The position numbers were made by a program, and so were the translations under genes. Shown here one piece after another: positions 37,519 through 46,375 of a stretch of 64,000 nucleotides of DNA (the first letter of the stretch is position 1; each line of letters opens with the position of its first letter). Where the stretch lies: the NCBI GenBank assembly GCA_034926235.1, contig JAYFRE010000011.1, positions 1 through 64,000 on the forward strand, read 5' to 3'. The DNA comes from JAYFRE01 sp034926235. Its GTDB lineage: Bacteria > Pseudomonadota > Alphaproteobacteria > Rhodospirillales > Magnetospirillaceae. Below the pieces are notes generated by a model that saw nothing but the letters and a program-made list of their open reading frames with translations, was not told where the DNA came from and did not search any database.

Positions 37519-38355
37519 ATGAATTACCGCCACGCCTATCACGCCGGCAATTTCGCCGATGTGTTCAAACATGCCGCTTTGGTGCTGCTGCTGGAGCATC
37601 TGCGGCAAAAAGAGAAACCGTTCGCGGTGATCGACACCCATGCCGGCGTCGGCCTCTACGATCTGGCCGGGCCGGAAGCGGCCAAGACCGGCGAGGCCGA
37701 GGCCGGGATCGCGGCGCTTCTGGCCGGCGGGGTTCCGGACGGTCTTCCTCCATCTTATGTCGCGGCTCTGGCCGATCTCAACCCGTCCTGGCCCGGCGTC
37801 CGGTTCTATCCGGGGTCGCCTTTGATCGTGAAGGCTTTGCTGCGGTCCCGGGACCGGCTGGCGGCGGTGGAGTTGCACCCTGAGGACGTGGAAAGACTGC
37901 GCGCCGCGCTGGGCAATGATTCCCGGATTCAGGTCCGGCATGGGAACGGCTATGCGGCCTTAAAGGCGCTGCTGCCGCCGCCTGAACGCCGGGGGCTGGT
38001 GCTGATCGATCCGCCTTTCGAGGCCGAGGACGAATTCAAAACCGCCGCCCGCGCCCTGGCCGAAGGGTTGCGGCGCTGGGAGACCGGGATCTTTGCATTG
38101 TGGTATCCGGTCAAGGAGCAGGGCGCATCCGAACGGTTCCTGGCCGAAGTGGCGCATTTGCCCCGTCCCTCTCTCTCCGTCGAATTCCACCTTCGCCCGC
38201 CCGGGGAGTCGGAAAGGATGCAGGGTTGCGGATTGTTCATCGTTAATCCACCTTGGCGCTTTGACGCGGAAATAGCAGCGTTGCTGGCGATATTATCGGA
38301 ACAGTTGAAGGCGGGCGGGCCTTCCGGGTTGCATTGGATAAGGGAAACAACTTAA
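37519..38355 (+). CDS. rlmJ: 23S rRNA (adenine(2030)-N6)-methyltransferase RlmJ
   Basis: SAM-dependent rRNA methyltransferase, 278 aa. It starts MNYRHAYHAGNFADVFKHA, the diagnostic RlmJ opening; DTHAGVGLYDL is motif I; LVLIDPPFE is the catalytic DPPF motif IV. Normal length. It is divergent from rmuC across 109 bp. No anomaly. Confidence 0.96.
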   Translation: MNYRHAYHAGNFADVFKHAALVLLLEHLRQKEKPFAVIDTHAGVGLYDLAGPEAAKTGEAEAGIAALLAGGVPDGLPPSYVAALADLNPSWPGVRFYPGSPLIVKALLRSRDRLAAVELHPEDVERLRAALGNDSRIQVRHGNGYAALKALLPPPERRGLVLIDPPFEAEDEFKTAARALAEGLRRWETGIFALWYPVKEQGASERFLAEVAHLPRPSLSVEFHLRPPGESERMQGCGLFIVNPPWRFDAEIAALLAILSEQLKAGGPSGLHWIRETT

Positions 38356-38454
38356 TAGAGAGCCTTCCGGAGCGATCGGGGCCGGGTTCTTGATCGATCA
38401 CTTAGGATGTCTGGCGAATAAGAGGGGGGCTGGGGATACTGCGGGAGAGGATTC

Positions 38455-40182
38455 ATGCAGGACGATCTGGTCACGGGCCCCCTGGCGGCGGTCCTGGAAA
38501 CGACGACCGATGGCGTTTTCATCGCGGCCCGGAACGGAGAAATCGTTTGGCTCAACCGCGCGGCCGAAATCATGTTCGGGTGGAGCCGCGCGGAATTCCT
38601 GGGTCGGAACATCAAGATGATCGTGCCGCTGCCCGGCAGGCTGGAGCATGACCAGCATCTGGCTGAATTCGATCCCTCGCGGCCCTTGACTCATGTCCTG
38701 GGCAGCGACACCGCGCTCGAAGCTGAACGCAAGGACGGATCGCGCTTTCCGGTCGAGGTCGGCATCGCCCATTACCAGCAGGACGGGCAACGTTATTTCG
38801 CCGGATTCGTGCGCGACATCACCGAGCGGCGCAGCACCGAGGAGCGGCTGCGTTTCCTTGCCTCCCACGATCCGGTGACCGGGCTGCCCAATGACGTTCT
38901 GCTTGCCGAGCGGTTGGAAGAGCTTTTGCGCGACCATCTTCCCGTATCGGTTCTGGTGCTGACTCCGATCGGATTCCGGCGAATCGTCGAGTGGCATGGC
39001 CGCGCTGCCGCCGCGCATGTCCTGCGCGCCGTCGCCGATCGGTTGAAGGCGGAACCGGGTGGGATGGTGTTCTTTTCTCATTTCAACGGCGAAACCTTTT
39101 CCGTGCTGACCCAGGATCCGGACCCGGAGAAACTGGCGGCGCGGTTGTGCGATCTGGTTTCCAGACCGATTGCTTGGGAATCGGTCAGCTTGTATCTGCC
39201 GATGGCGGCGGGCGTGGCCTCTGCCGGCTCGGGCGGGAAGGAGGATACGGTATCGTCCCTGATCCAGGACGCTCATATGGCGGCGCGGCATATCCGCTCT
39301 CGCAGCCCGTTCCAGGGGGTGGGGCTGTTCACCGAGGAATTGGGTCAACGCATGGCGCGGGCAACCCGGCTGGAGGAACGGTTGCGCGCCGCGCTGTCGG
39401 ACGAGGCGCTGGATCGGGCGATGACATCCTCCGGGTATGGGCTGTCTTTGGCGCTGCAACCCAAGATATGGGCGGTGGACGGGGTTCTTTTGGGCGCGGA
39501 AGCGCTGGCGCGCTGGACCGACGACGAGTTGGGTCCGGTGTCGCCGTCCGAGTTCATCCCGATCGCGGAAAGGACCGGAATTGTTAGCCGCATCAGCGCC
39601 TGGATGCTGCGCCGGGCGATGAAGGAAGCCCGGCTGTGGCAGGATGCGGGGTTGGGTCTCAGCGTGGCGGTCAATCTGTCGCCGATCGGGTTGCTTCATT
39701 CGGATTTCGTCGATGTCGTCGCCCGGGCGCTCGACGAGACCGGATGCAATCCGGCGCGGGTGGAAATCGAATTGACCGAGACGGCGATGGCCGAAGACCC
39801 GATCCTGGCGGCGGAACAGCTTCGCGCCCTGAAGGAGATGGGCGTGTCCCTGTCGCTCGACGATTTCGGTACCGGCTATTCCTCGCTCAGCCTGCTGCGC
39901 CGCTTTCCGATCGATACATTGAAGATCGACCGTTCCTTTGTCATCGACACGCCCCATGACAAGGACGCCGTGGCGGTGGTGCGCACGGTCGTGGCGCTGG
40001 CCCATGTTCTGGGCATGCGGACGGTGGCCGAAGGGGTGGAGAACCGAGGTCAGGCGACCTTCCTGAAAGAACTTGGGGTTGATATAATTCAGGGATTTTT
40101 CTACAGCCCGCCGATCGACCCGGAACGCTTTCGCGCCCTTGCTTTGCGCCGGGCGGGTGCGCCCTGGCCTCCGATCGGGTAG
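38455..40182 (+). CDS. PAS - degenerate GGDEF - EAL c-di-GMP phosphodiesterase
   Basis: 575 aa signalling protein. A PAS domain (about residues 8-125, with GEIVWLNRAAEIMFGWSRAE) is followed by a GGDEF-fold domain (about 138-290) whose signature is NGETF at residues 211-215, so it has no cyclase activity, and an EAL domain (about 320-565) with the signature EAL at 349-351, ETAM and LDDFGTGYSSLSLLRRFPID, LKIDRSFV and AEGVEN all intact. A catalytic phosphodiesterase controlled by the PAS sensor is predicted. No transmembrane segment, so it is cytosolic. It complements the diguanylate cyclase at 6.8 kb. Confidence 0.93.
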   Translation: MQDDLVTGPLAAVLETTTDGVFIAARNGEIVWLNRAAEIMFGWSRAEFLGRNIKMIVPLPGRLEHDQHLAEFDPSRPLTHVLGSDTALEAERKDGSRFPVEVGIAHYQQDGQRYFAGFVRDITERRSTEERLRFLASHDPVTGLPNDVLLAERLEELLRDHLPVSVLVLTPIGFRRIVEWHGRAAAAHVLRAVADRLKAEPGGMVFFSHFNGETFSVLTQDPDPEKLAARLCDLVSRPIAWESVSLYLPMAAGVASAGSGGKEDTVSSLIQDAHMAARHIRSRSPFQGVGLFTEELGQRMARATRLEERLRAALSDEALDRAMTSSGYGLSLALQPKIWAVDGVLLGAEALARWTDDELGPVSPSEFIPIAERTGIVSRISAWMLRRAMKEARLWQDAGLGLSVAVNLSPIGLLHSDFVDVVARALDETGCNPARVEIELTETAMAEDPILAAEQLRALKEMGVSLSLDDFGTGYSSLSLLRRFPIDTLKIDRSFVIDTPHDKDAVAVVRTVVALAHVLGMRTVAEGVENRGQATFLKELGVDIIQGFFYSPPIDPERFRALALRRAGAPWPPIG

Positions 40183-40224
40183 GGGGACCTATCCGTTTCG
40201 CCAGCGGAATCAGGATAAATTGTC

Positions 40225-40252
40225 TTGACCTCTTGGACGCCGTGACTACGAT
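40225..40252 (+). promoter_or_regulatory. Predicted sigma70-type promoter for the nrdD riboswitch leader
   Basis: TTGACC (40225-40230) and TACGAT (40247-40252) with a 16-bp spacer. The expected transcription start falls at about 40259-40260, exactly where the 5' strand of riboswitch helix P1 begins. That coincidence supports both calls. Confidence 0.65.
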
Positions 40253-40259
40253 ATCTGGT

Positions 40260-40436
40260 GTCGTGGTCCCTGGGTTCAATCAATATCTAGGGGGAGATGG
40301 GCCGGTGTGATACTGGTGCTATCTTCGAGACACAGGCAGGCGGTAACCCGCCGTCCAGAAGTCGCTGCCGTTTCTTAATGAAAGCGGGCGGGCGGGGCGG
40401 TGGGGCTGATCCGTCCGCCAGGAGCGCCGCCGCGAC
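40260..40436 (+). ncRNA. Cobalamin riboswitch
   Basis: Adenosylcobalamin-type riboswitch in the long leader of nrdD. Landmarks in order: P1 5' strand GTCGTGG (40260-40266) pairs perfectly (one G-U) with CCGCGAC (40430-40436); a P2-like GGTCCCT followed by AGGGGGAGATGGG; the core CCGGTGTGATACTGG, close to the family CCGGTGCGAATCCGG; CCGTTTC/GAAAGCGG as a later hairpin; and the B12 box region CTGATCCGTCCGCCAGGAG followed by CGCCGCC, matching the family GATCCG...GCCAGGAGACCTGCC with few changes. Cobalamin binding is expected to lower expression of the downstream gene. The class is recognised from conserved core; a covariance-model search was not possible. Confidence 0.85.
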
Positions 40437-40530
40437 GCTTGACCGAAACGCCCGTGGACAGGGATGTCCTGGCGAGTTTGCAAACCAAAGGTCGGGGATT
40501 TGTCCCGCCCCAGCCTTGGCGACTCGTCTG

Positions 40531-40558
40531 TTCCTTGCCCCTGCCACTCGAAAAGGAA
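40531..40558 (+). promoter_or_regulatory. Putative SD-sequestering hairpin (riboswitch expression platform)
   Basis: TTCCTT (40531-40536) can pair with AAGGAA (40553-40558), which is the ribosome binding site 7 bases before the nrdD ATG. With cobalamin bound, such a hairpin would block translation initiation. It lies about 95 nt after the riboswitch core. The pairing is seen; the switching is inferred. Confidence 0.5.
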
Positions 40559-40565
40559 GAATCGC

Positions 40566-42584
40566 ATGTCCGCGCGCCAGCTCGCCATTCCGCCCCGCAG
40601 CGTCATCAAACGTAATGGAGAGACCGCGTCCTTCGACGGCGACAAGATCCGTTCGGCCATCGCGCGGGCGGGCAAAGCCACCGGCGAATTCGATGCGCCC
40701 GAAGCCGAATTGTTGGCGATTCAGGCGATCAAGGTGATCTCGCACCGTTTCTTGGACGAGGCGCCGCATATCGAACAGGTCCAGGACGTGGTCGAGCAGG
40801 TTCTGATCTCGGCCAACCATTTCGCCACAGCGCGCGCCTATATCGTCTATCGCGAGCAGCGCGCCCGGCTGCGCTCCGACAAGAAGACGGTGGTGGTGGT
40901 CGAAAGCTCGATCAACGAATATCTCGACCGCGCCGATTGGCGGGTGAACGCGAACGCCAATCAGGGCTATTCCCTGGGCGGCCTGATTCTCAACGTTTCG
41001 GGCAAGGTGGTTGCCAATTACTGGCTGTCGCATGTCTATCCGCCGGAGGTGGGCCAGGCGCACCGCGACGGCGCCGTCCATATCCATGATTTGGACATGC
41101 TGGCCGGCTACTGCGCCGGATGGTCTTTGCGTACATTGTTGACCGAGGGACTGAACGGCGTTCCGGGCAAGGTCGAGGCCGCGCCGCCCAAGCATCTGTC
41201 CAGCGCGGTGGGTCAGATCGTCAATTTCCTGGGCACGCTCCAGAATGAATGGGCCGGGGCGCAGGCGTTCAGCTCGTTCGACACCTATCTGGCGCCTTTC
41301 ATCCGCCGGGACAACCTGCCCTATGACGAGGTTCTCCAATCCATCCAGGAGCTGGTCTACAACCTCAACGTCCCGTCGCGCTGGGGCACGCAGACGCCCT
41401 TTACCAACCTGACCTTCGATTGGACCTGCCCCGAGGATCTGCAGGATCAGGTGCCGGTCATCGCCGGCGAGGAAATGCCCTTCACCTATGGCGATCTGCA
41501 GTCCGAGATGGACATGATCAACCGCGCCTATATGGAGGTCATGACCCGGGGCGACGCCAAAGGCCGCGTGTTCACCTTCCCGATTCCGACCTACAACATC
41601 ACGCCGGATTTCCCATGGGAAAGCGAGAACGCCGAGCGTCTGTTCGAGATGACGGCCAAATACGGACTGCCCTATTTCCAGAATTTCGTCAATTCCGAGC
41701 TGAAGCCGAACATGGTTCGTTCGATGTGCTGCCGGCTCCAGCTCGATCTGTCCGAGCTTTTGAAGCGGGGCAACGGCTTGTTCGGCAGCGCCGAGCAGAC
41801 CGGCTCGGTCGGCGTGGTGACGATCAATTGCGCGCGCCTTGGCTATCAGCATAAAGGCGCCGAGGCCGGGCTGCTCGGCCGGCTGGACGAGCTGCTGGAG
41901 ATCGCGCGCACCAGTCTGGAGATCAAGCGCAAGGTCATCCAGCGCCATATCGACAACGGCCTGTTCCCCTATACGCGCCGCTATCTGGGCACGCTGCGCA
42001 ACCATTTCTCGACCGTCGGCGTCAACGGCATCAACGAGATGATCCGTAACTTCACCGACGATGCCGAGGATATCAGCACGCCCTTCGGCCACGCCTTCGC
42101 GGTGCGGTTCCTGGATCATCTGCGCGCCCAGATCGTGCGTTTCCAGGAAGAGACCGGCCATATGTACAATCTGGAGGCCACGCCGGCGGAAGGTACCACC
42201 TACCGTTTCGCCCGCGAGGATTCCAAGCGCTTCCCCGGCATCCTTCAAGCCGGTACGTCGGACCAGCCCTATTACACCAATTCCAGCCAGCTTCCGGTCG
42301 GCTTCACCGACGATCCGTTCGACGCCCTGGAGCGGCAGGAGGAATTGCAGCGCAAATATACCGGCGGCACCGTCTTGCACCTTTATCTGGGCGAGCGCGT
42401 CTCGTCGGCCGAAGTGTGCAAGAAGCTGGTGCGGCGGTCGCTGGAGAATTTCCGCCTGCCCTATATCACCATCACCCCGACTTTCTCGATTTGCCCCAAG
42501 CATGGCTATCTGGCGGGCGAGCATGCCTTCTGCCCGAAATGCGACGCCGAGAAAATCGCCGCGAAACGGCTTGCCGCCGAATAA
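40566..42584 (+). CDS. nrdD: Anaerobic ribonucleoside-triphosphate reductase, large segment lacking the glycyl-radical region
   Basis: Class III ribonucleotide reductase making dNTPs without oxygen, 672 aa. An N-terminal ATP-cone (about residues 8-98, with RSVIKRNGETASFDGDKI) gives allosteric control. The barrel has YSLGGLILNVSG, DWTCPED, and SMCCRLQLDLSEL. Near the C-terminus a zinc site is formed by C643, H646, C656 and C659 (CPKH...CPKC). The protein ends 13 residues later, with no RVxGY glycyl-radical motif, which in other NrdDs lies shortly after the zinc site. That motif is found in the next ORF. The start at 40566 has AAGGAA before it. Expression is predicted to be controlled by the cobalamin riboswitch. 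Confidence 0.93.
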   Translation: MSARQLAIPPRSVIKRNGETASFDGDKIRSAIARAGKATGEFDAPEAELLAIQAIKVISHRFLDEAPHIEQVQDVVEQVLISANHFATARAYIVYREQRARLRSDKKTVVVVESSINEYLDRADWRVNANANQGYSLGGLILNVSGKVVANYWLSHVYPPEVGQAHRDGAVHIHDLDMLAGYCAGWSLRTLLTEGLNGVPGKVEAAPPKHLSSAVGQIVNFLGTLQNEWAGAQAFSSFDTYLAPFIRRDNLPYDEVLQSIQELVYNLNVPSRWGTQTPFTNLTFDWTCPEDLQDQVPVIAGEEMPFTYGDLQSEMDMINRAYMEVMTRGDAKGRVFTFPIPTYNITPDFPWESENAERLFEMTAKYGLPYFQNFVNSELKPNMVRSMCCRLQLDLSELLKRGNGLFGSAEQTGSVGVVTINCARLGYQHKGAEAGLLGRLDELLEIARTSLEIKRKVIQRHIDNGLFPYTRRYLGTLRNHFSTVGVNGINEMIRNFTDDAEDISTPFGHAFAVRFLDHLRAQIVRFQEETGHMYNLEATPAEGTTYRFAREDSKRFPGILQAGTSDQPYYTNSSQLPVGFTDDPFDALERQEELQRKYTGGTVLHLYLGERVSSAEVCKKLVRRSLENFRLPYITITPTFSICPKHGYLAGEHAFCPKCDAEKIAAKRLAAE

Positions 42585-42626
42585 GCCGCTTTGAACGTTC
42601 AACCTGTTGTGACAAGGATATCCGTC

Positions 42627-42815
42627 ATGAATCAGATTCCTTCCCGGATCGACCTCGAAGACCCCATCCAGCTCAAGGATGAGGAACGCCAGCCTTGCGA
42701 AATCTGGACCCGCGTGATGGGGTACCACCGCCCGGTTTCGTCCTTTAACCAGGGCAAGAAGGGTGAGTTCTGCGAGCGTGTCTATTTTGCGGAAAGCAAG
42801 GCGCGGCTTGACTGA
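42627..42815 (+). CDS. Separate glycyl-radical subunit of NrdD
   Basis: A 62-aa protein with RVMGYHRPVSSFNQGKKGEF, the C-terminal glycyl-radical signature of NrdD; the radical would sit on Gly32. It has its own ribosome binding site (AAGGA at 42614-42618, 8 nt spacer). It is 42 bp after the nrdD stop codon TAA (42582-42584), in the same reading frame, with no other stop between, so readthrough or a point mutation of a once-fused gene are alternatives. Its 3' end overlaps nrdG by 8 bp. If expressed as predicted, it must bind the NrdD body for radical chemistry, as YfiD/GrcA does for pyruvate formate-lyase. Confidence 0.85.
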   Translation: MNQIPSRIDLEDPIQLKDEERQPCEIWTRVMGYHRPVSSFNQGKKGEFCERVYFAESKARLD

Positions 42816-43425
42816 ACTCAAGATCGGCGGGCTGGCCCGGATGTCCGGCTGCGACTGGCCGGACCGGCTGGTCGCCACCATCTTTTGCCAAGGTTGCGGC
42901 TGGCGCTGCCCTTACTGCCATAACCGCCACCTGCTGCCGATGGATAGCCGCCACGGGATGATTCCCTGGGCGGATGTCCGGGCGTTTCTCGACAGCCGGC
43001 GCGGTCTTTTGGACGGCGTGGTGTTTTCGGGCGGCGAGCCGACCTTGCAGGACGCCTTGCTGGACGCCATACGCGAAACCCGCGCCATGGGCTTTTCCAT
43101 CGGGCTGCACACCGGCGGTCCTCACCCTGAACGCTTCGCTGCCCTGCTGCCCCTGCTCGACTGGGTCGGGCTGGATATCAAGGCGCCTTTCGACGAGTAT
43201 GAACGCATTACCGGCAGTCCCGGCAGCGGGGCGTGTGCGCGCGAAAGCTTGGCGCTTCTTCTCGACAGCGGCGTTGCGTTCGAGTTGCGCACCACCGTCC
43301 ATCCCGCCCTGCTCGATGATGCCGCGCTGGCCCGGTTGCACGCCGATCTGGCCGAATTCGGCCTGCCCGGCCCTAAGATCCAGCCCTATCGTCCCCCGCC
43401 GATGACGGCGGCTGCGAACGGATAA
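42808..43425 (+). CDS. nrdG: Anaerobic ribonucleoside-triphosphate reductase activating protein
   Basis: Radical SAM activase that makes the glycyl radical in NrdD. About 205 aa from the TTG at 42808; GTG starts at 42763 or 42778 are possible. The conserved N-terminus LKIGGLARMSGCDWPDRL and the 4Fe-4S motif CGWRCPYC (CxxxCxxC) are present, then VFSGGEPTLQ (SAM binding) and GLDIKAPFDEY. It overlaps the glycyl-radical ORF by 8 bp, so nrdD, the radical segment and nrdG form one operon under the same leader. Confidence 0.93.
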   Translation: MTELKIGGLARMSGCDWPDRLVATIFCQGCGWRCPYCHNRHLLPMDSRHGMIPWADVRAFLDSRRGLLDGVVFSGGEPTLQDALLDAIRETRAMGFSIGLHTGGPHPERFAALLPLLDWVGLDIKAPFDEYERITGSPGSGACARESLALLLDSGVAFELRTTVHPALLDDAALARLHADLAEFGLPGPKIQPYRPPPMTAAANG

Positions 43426-43501
43426 CGCCCGCCGCTTTGCGGCAGGACGAAAATTTCCGACGCTTTTTGGACGAGATATTTCCCCGCTAACAAAGGTGGC
43501 C

Positions 43502-44128
43502 TCAGCCGCAGGGGGCGGAATCGCCTCGATTGAGCCGGTCAAGTCCAGCGGCGATGGTATCGGCCAGCTCGGCCAGTCCTGCACCCAGAGCGTGGGCGGC
43601 GTCTTCGGCCGTCGCACCGGGCAGAGGGGCTTCGGCCCTGGCCCGGCAGGTGACCGATTCGCCCCGGGGCAAACGGCGTGCGGTCCAGCTTGCGGCCAAT
43701 TCGGCGTGCTGGCCGGGCGTGGCGATGAAACGCTCCACCCTTATCGACAAGCGGTATTGCGGCATACTCTCAGGCGCGCCTGACGCCGGGGCGCGATAGA
43801 CGTCGATGGCGCGCGATTGACGCCATAAGGCGTCGGCGACCGCCTGGCGGGTTCCGTCAGCGAGCGAGGCGGTCCATTGATCGTCGCTGAGGACGATCAC
43901 TTTCCCATCCGGGGCCGACAGCACCAGTTCCGGCCTGTCCACCTGTTCCGGGATCGCCACCGGCAGGATTTCCACCAGCATTCGCGCCGGCCCCGATGAG
44001 GATGCGCCCGCATCCCCGGCCCGGGTCAGGCTGTGATAGGTGAGCGGAACGGAACTGCCGCAAGCCGACAGGATGAGAGCCGAGCCGACCAGTGCTGCGG
44101 CGGCGCTCGGAAGCGGGAAGCGTCTCAT
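43502..44128 (-). CDS. pqiC: PqiC-like membrane integrity lipoprotein
   Basis: ABC-type transport auxiliary lipoprotein, 208 aa. The signal peptide ends with lipobox LSAC (C23). The fold is that of the LptE-like/DUF330 group: YHSLTRAG-type start, ILPVAIPEQVDRPELV, and YRLSIRVERF. It anchors in the outer membrane and docks with the PqiB needle. Its ATG overlaps the pqiB stop by 4 bp. It is the last gene of the pqi operon. Confidence 0.85.
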   Translation of the reverse strand: MRRFPLPSAAAALVGSALILSACGSSVPLTYHSLTRAGDAGASSSGPARMLVEILPVAIPEQVDRPELVLSAPDGKVIVLSDDQWTASLADGTRQAVADALWRQSRAIDVYRAPASGAPESMPQYRLSIRVERFIATPGQHAELAASWTARRLPRGESVTCRARAEAPLPGATAEDAAHALGAGLAELADTIAAGLDRLNRGDSAPCG

Positions 44129-45729
44129 GGCTTTTGTCCTTTTTGCCGGCCGCGCAGCAGGGCCTCAGGGTTACGCTCCAGGGTGTCGGTCAAGGTTTTC
44201 AGCGACCTGGCGGCCTCGGTCATGTTGCGTAAGGCTTCCCGCGTGTCTTGCTGCAGGGGGGCGTCGGGGTCCATTCCGGATTGCAGCTGGGCCATCGTCT
44301 GGCTGACCTGCTTCAAAGCGTCCTGTATGTCGGGAATCACATTGGTTTCGGCGCGCGATGCCAGCGATTCAAGTCGGGTCAGGGTGCGCCGCAAATCCGC
44401 GGCCAAAGCTGCGAAGGGGACCTTCTCGAGATGACTGAGAATGGTCGAAACCTGTTTTTGCAGCTCTTCCAGCCGCCCCGGAATGGTCGGCAGCGTCATG
44501 GGCTGCCCTTTGGGGTTGAAGGCGACCCGGGGGGAGTCGGGGAAGAAGTCGAGCGAAATGTAAAGCTGCCCCGACAGGATGTTTCCTGTCTGCAACTGCC
44601 CTCTCAGCCCATGCTGGACCAACTGGTTCAGCGCTCCGGGGGCGCAGCGTTCCCCATCCTTCGATGTGATGGAGATGCCCATGGCCTTCAGCCGGTCGGG
44701 ATAGAGATCCACCAGAACCGGCGCGGTGAAGGCGGTGGTCTTGGGGTCGAAACGCATCTCGATCGAGCGGACCTCGCCCAGCTCGATACCCCGGAAATCG
44801 ACCGGCGCGCCGACCTTGAGGCCACGGATCGATTCGGTGAAGTTCAAGACCATCGGGCAGGCGGGACCGTCATGGCGCTTCATGGCCGTGGTGCGGTCCG
44901 GTTTCAGGCTGAATTCCGTTCCATCTTCTGCCAGGGGGGCTTCGAGGCTGGATTCGGGCGTCTCGAAGGCGATACCGCCGGTCAGGATGGTTTCCAAGGA
45001 CTGGGTTTCCAGGCGGAATCCCGAAGGACCGAAGCTCATATCAATGCCGCTGGCCTGCCAGAAGCGGGTGTCGGCGGTGACGAAGCGGTCATAGGGCGCT
45101 TCGACCCAAACCTCCAGATCGATTCGGCTGCCGTCGGGCGACAGGGCCAGCGATTCGACATGACCCACCAGCAGGCGGCGGAACAGAAGCGGCGAGCCGA
45201 CATCCAAGGATCCGATATCCGTGGCGTGCAGGATGAAACGGTGTCCCGGCGTGCCGATATCCACCACCGGCGGCGATTCCAGCCCGGTGAATTCCATGCG
45301 TTTCTCGGATGACTGGCCGCCATCGACGCCGATATAGGGACCCGACAAAAGGGTGCCCAGGCCGGAGACGCGCGCGCCCGAAAAGCGGGGACGGACCACC
45401 CAGAACCGGGTGTCCCGGACAGCGAAGTTCTCCGCTTCCTTGACCAGATCGATATTGACCAGAACGTGGCTGCGGTCCTTGGCCAGATGGACGCCTGTGA
45501 CGTTGCCGATATCCACGGATTTGTATTTGACCTTGGTCTTGCCTGGCTCGATGCCCTCGGCCGAGGAGAAGGCGACCGTGATGCTGGGACCGGCCTGACG
45601 GACGGCATGGATCGCCAGCGACAGTCCGATCAGCGCCGCCACCAGGGGCACGACCCAAACCAGGGAAGGAATCCAGGACGATCCTTGGCGGATTCGGGGC
45701 AAGGGGGGGGTAGGGGTATCACCGGTCAT
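44125..45729 (-). CDS. pqiB: PqiB-like MCE domain lipid transport protein
   Basis: Periplasm-spanning lipid-transport protein, about 534 aa from the ATG at 45729 (alternative ATG at 45747). One N-terminal transmembrane helix (LVWVVPLVAALIGLSLAI) then three MCE domains, the first starting with ITVAFSSAEGIEPGKTKV, and a long C-terminal coiled coil (about residues 425-525). This matches PqiB, which forms a syringe-like tunnel between membranes. It overlaps pqiA2 by 11 bp. It likely moves phospholipids, as described for PqiABC. Confidence 0.92.
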   Translation of the reverse strand: MTGDTPTPPLPRIRQGSSWIPSLVWVVPLVAALIGLSLAIHAVRQAGPSITVAFSSAEGIEPGKTKVKYKSVDIGNVTGVHLAKDRSHVLVNIDLVKEAENFAVRDTRFWVVRPRFSGARVSGLGTLLSGPYIGVDGGQSSEKRMEFTGLESPPVVDIGTPGHRFILHATDIGSLDVGSPLLFRRLLVGHVESLALSPDGSRIDLEVWVEAPYDRFVTADTRFWQASGIDMSFGPSGFRLETQSLETILTGGIAFETPESSLEAPLAEDGTEFSLKPDRTTAMKRHDGPACPMVLNFTESIRGLKVGAPVDFRGIELGEVRSIEMRFDPKTTAFTAPVLVDLYPDRLKAMGISITSKDGERCAPGALNQLVQHGLRGQLQTGNILSGQLYISLDFFPDSPRVAFNPKGQPMTLPTIPGRLEELQKQVSTILSHLEKVPFAALAADLRRTLTRLESLASRAETNVIPDIQDALKQVSQTMAQLQSGMDPDAPLQQDTREALRNMTEAARSLKTLTDTLERNPEALLRGRQKGQKP

Positions 45730-46375
45730 GAGAGATCCGTGGGTCATTGTCCCAGATTAGGCGCGCATCAAAACTTTTCGAGGCCAGCATGGTCAGGACG
45801 ACAACGCCGCCAAAGGCGGCTGCGCCGGGTCCGGCCTTGATTTCCGCCAGGGCGTGGAATTGAACCAGTCCGACCATCAGGGCGACGACGAAGACGTCCA
45901 GCATGGACCAGCGGCCGACCCCCTCCACGATGCGGAACAATATCATTCTTTGGCCGAGGCTGTAACGCCAGCGCCGTTGGACCGAGATCGTCAGGAAGGC
46001 TAGCGAGAACAGCTTCAGCATCGGCACCAGGATGCTGGCGGTGAAGATCAGGGCCGCCAGGCCGATCGATCCGGACGTCCAGAAATAGACGATCCCGGTC
46101 ATGATCGTGTCGTCTTCGGCGCCGCTGAACAAGGAAGAGGTCCGCATGATCGGCAAAATATTGGCGGGAATATACAAAATGGCGGCGGCGATCAGAAAGG
46201 CCCAGCACCGTTGCAGGCTTTGGGTGTGGCGGGAATGCAGCCGCCCGCCGCAGCGGGGGCAGAAATCAGGGTGATGTCCGTTTTCGTCGGCCTGAACCAC
46301 CAGCGCGCAATACTCGCAAGCCACCATGCCGAGATCGGACGCGGTGAGCATGGTGACGGGTTGGATGCGCTTCAC
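45719..46375 (-). CDS. pqiA2: PqiA-like membrane protein, C-terminal half
   Basis: 218 aa beginning with a GTG that overlaps the stop of the previous gene (GTGA). A zinc-ribbon pair CEYC...CPRCGG is followed by several transmembrane helices. This corresponds to the second half of E. coli PqiA, so the protein is split into two polypeptides here. The longer frame to 46939 is only the overlap of pqiA1 read in another frame. It forms the inner-membrane partner of PqiB. Confidence 0.88.
   Translation of the reverse strand: MKRIQPVTMLTASDLGMVACEYCALVVQADENGHHPDFCPRCGGRLHSRHTQSLQRCWAFLIAAAILYIPANILPIMRTSSLFSGAEDDTIMTGIVYFWTSGSIGLAALIFTASILVPMLKLFSLAFLTISVQRRWRYSLGQRMILFRIVEGVGRWSMLDVFVVALMVGLVQFHALAEIKAGPGAAAFGGVVVLTMLASKSFDARLIWDNDPRISHDR

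Noticed and set aside
40246..40293. Two NrdR-box-like sequences (40246-40261 and 40278-40293), 32 bp apart, upstream of nrdD
   Set aside because: Each matches only about 11 of 16 consensus positions, and the second falls inside the P2 part of the cobalamin riboswitch, which explains its AT-rich core better. The first overlaps the -10 box and could still be real, but one weak box is not enough.
40287..42881. 864-codon minus-strand frame opposite nrdD
   Set aside because: Very long but it is the complement of nrdD and its riboswitch leader; high-GC codon bias creates such open antisense frames.
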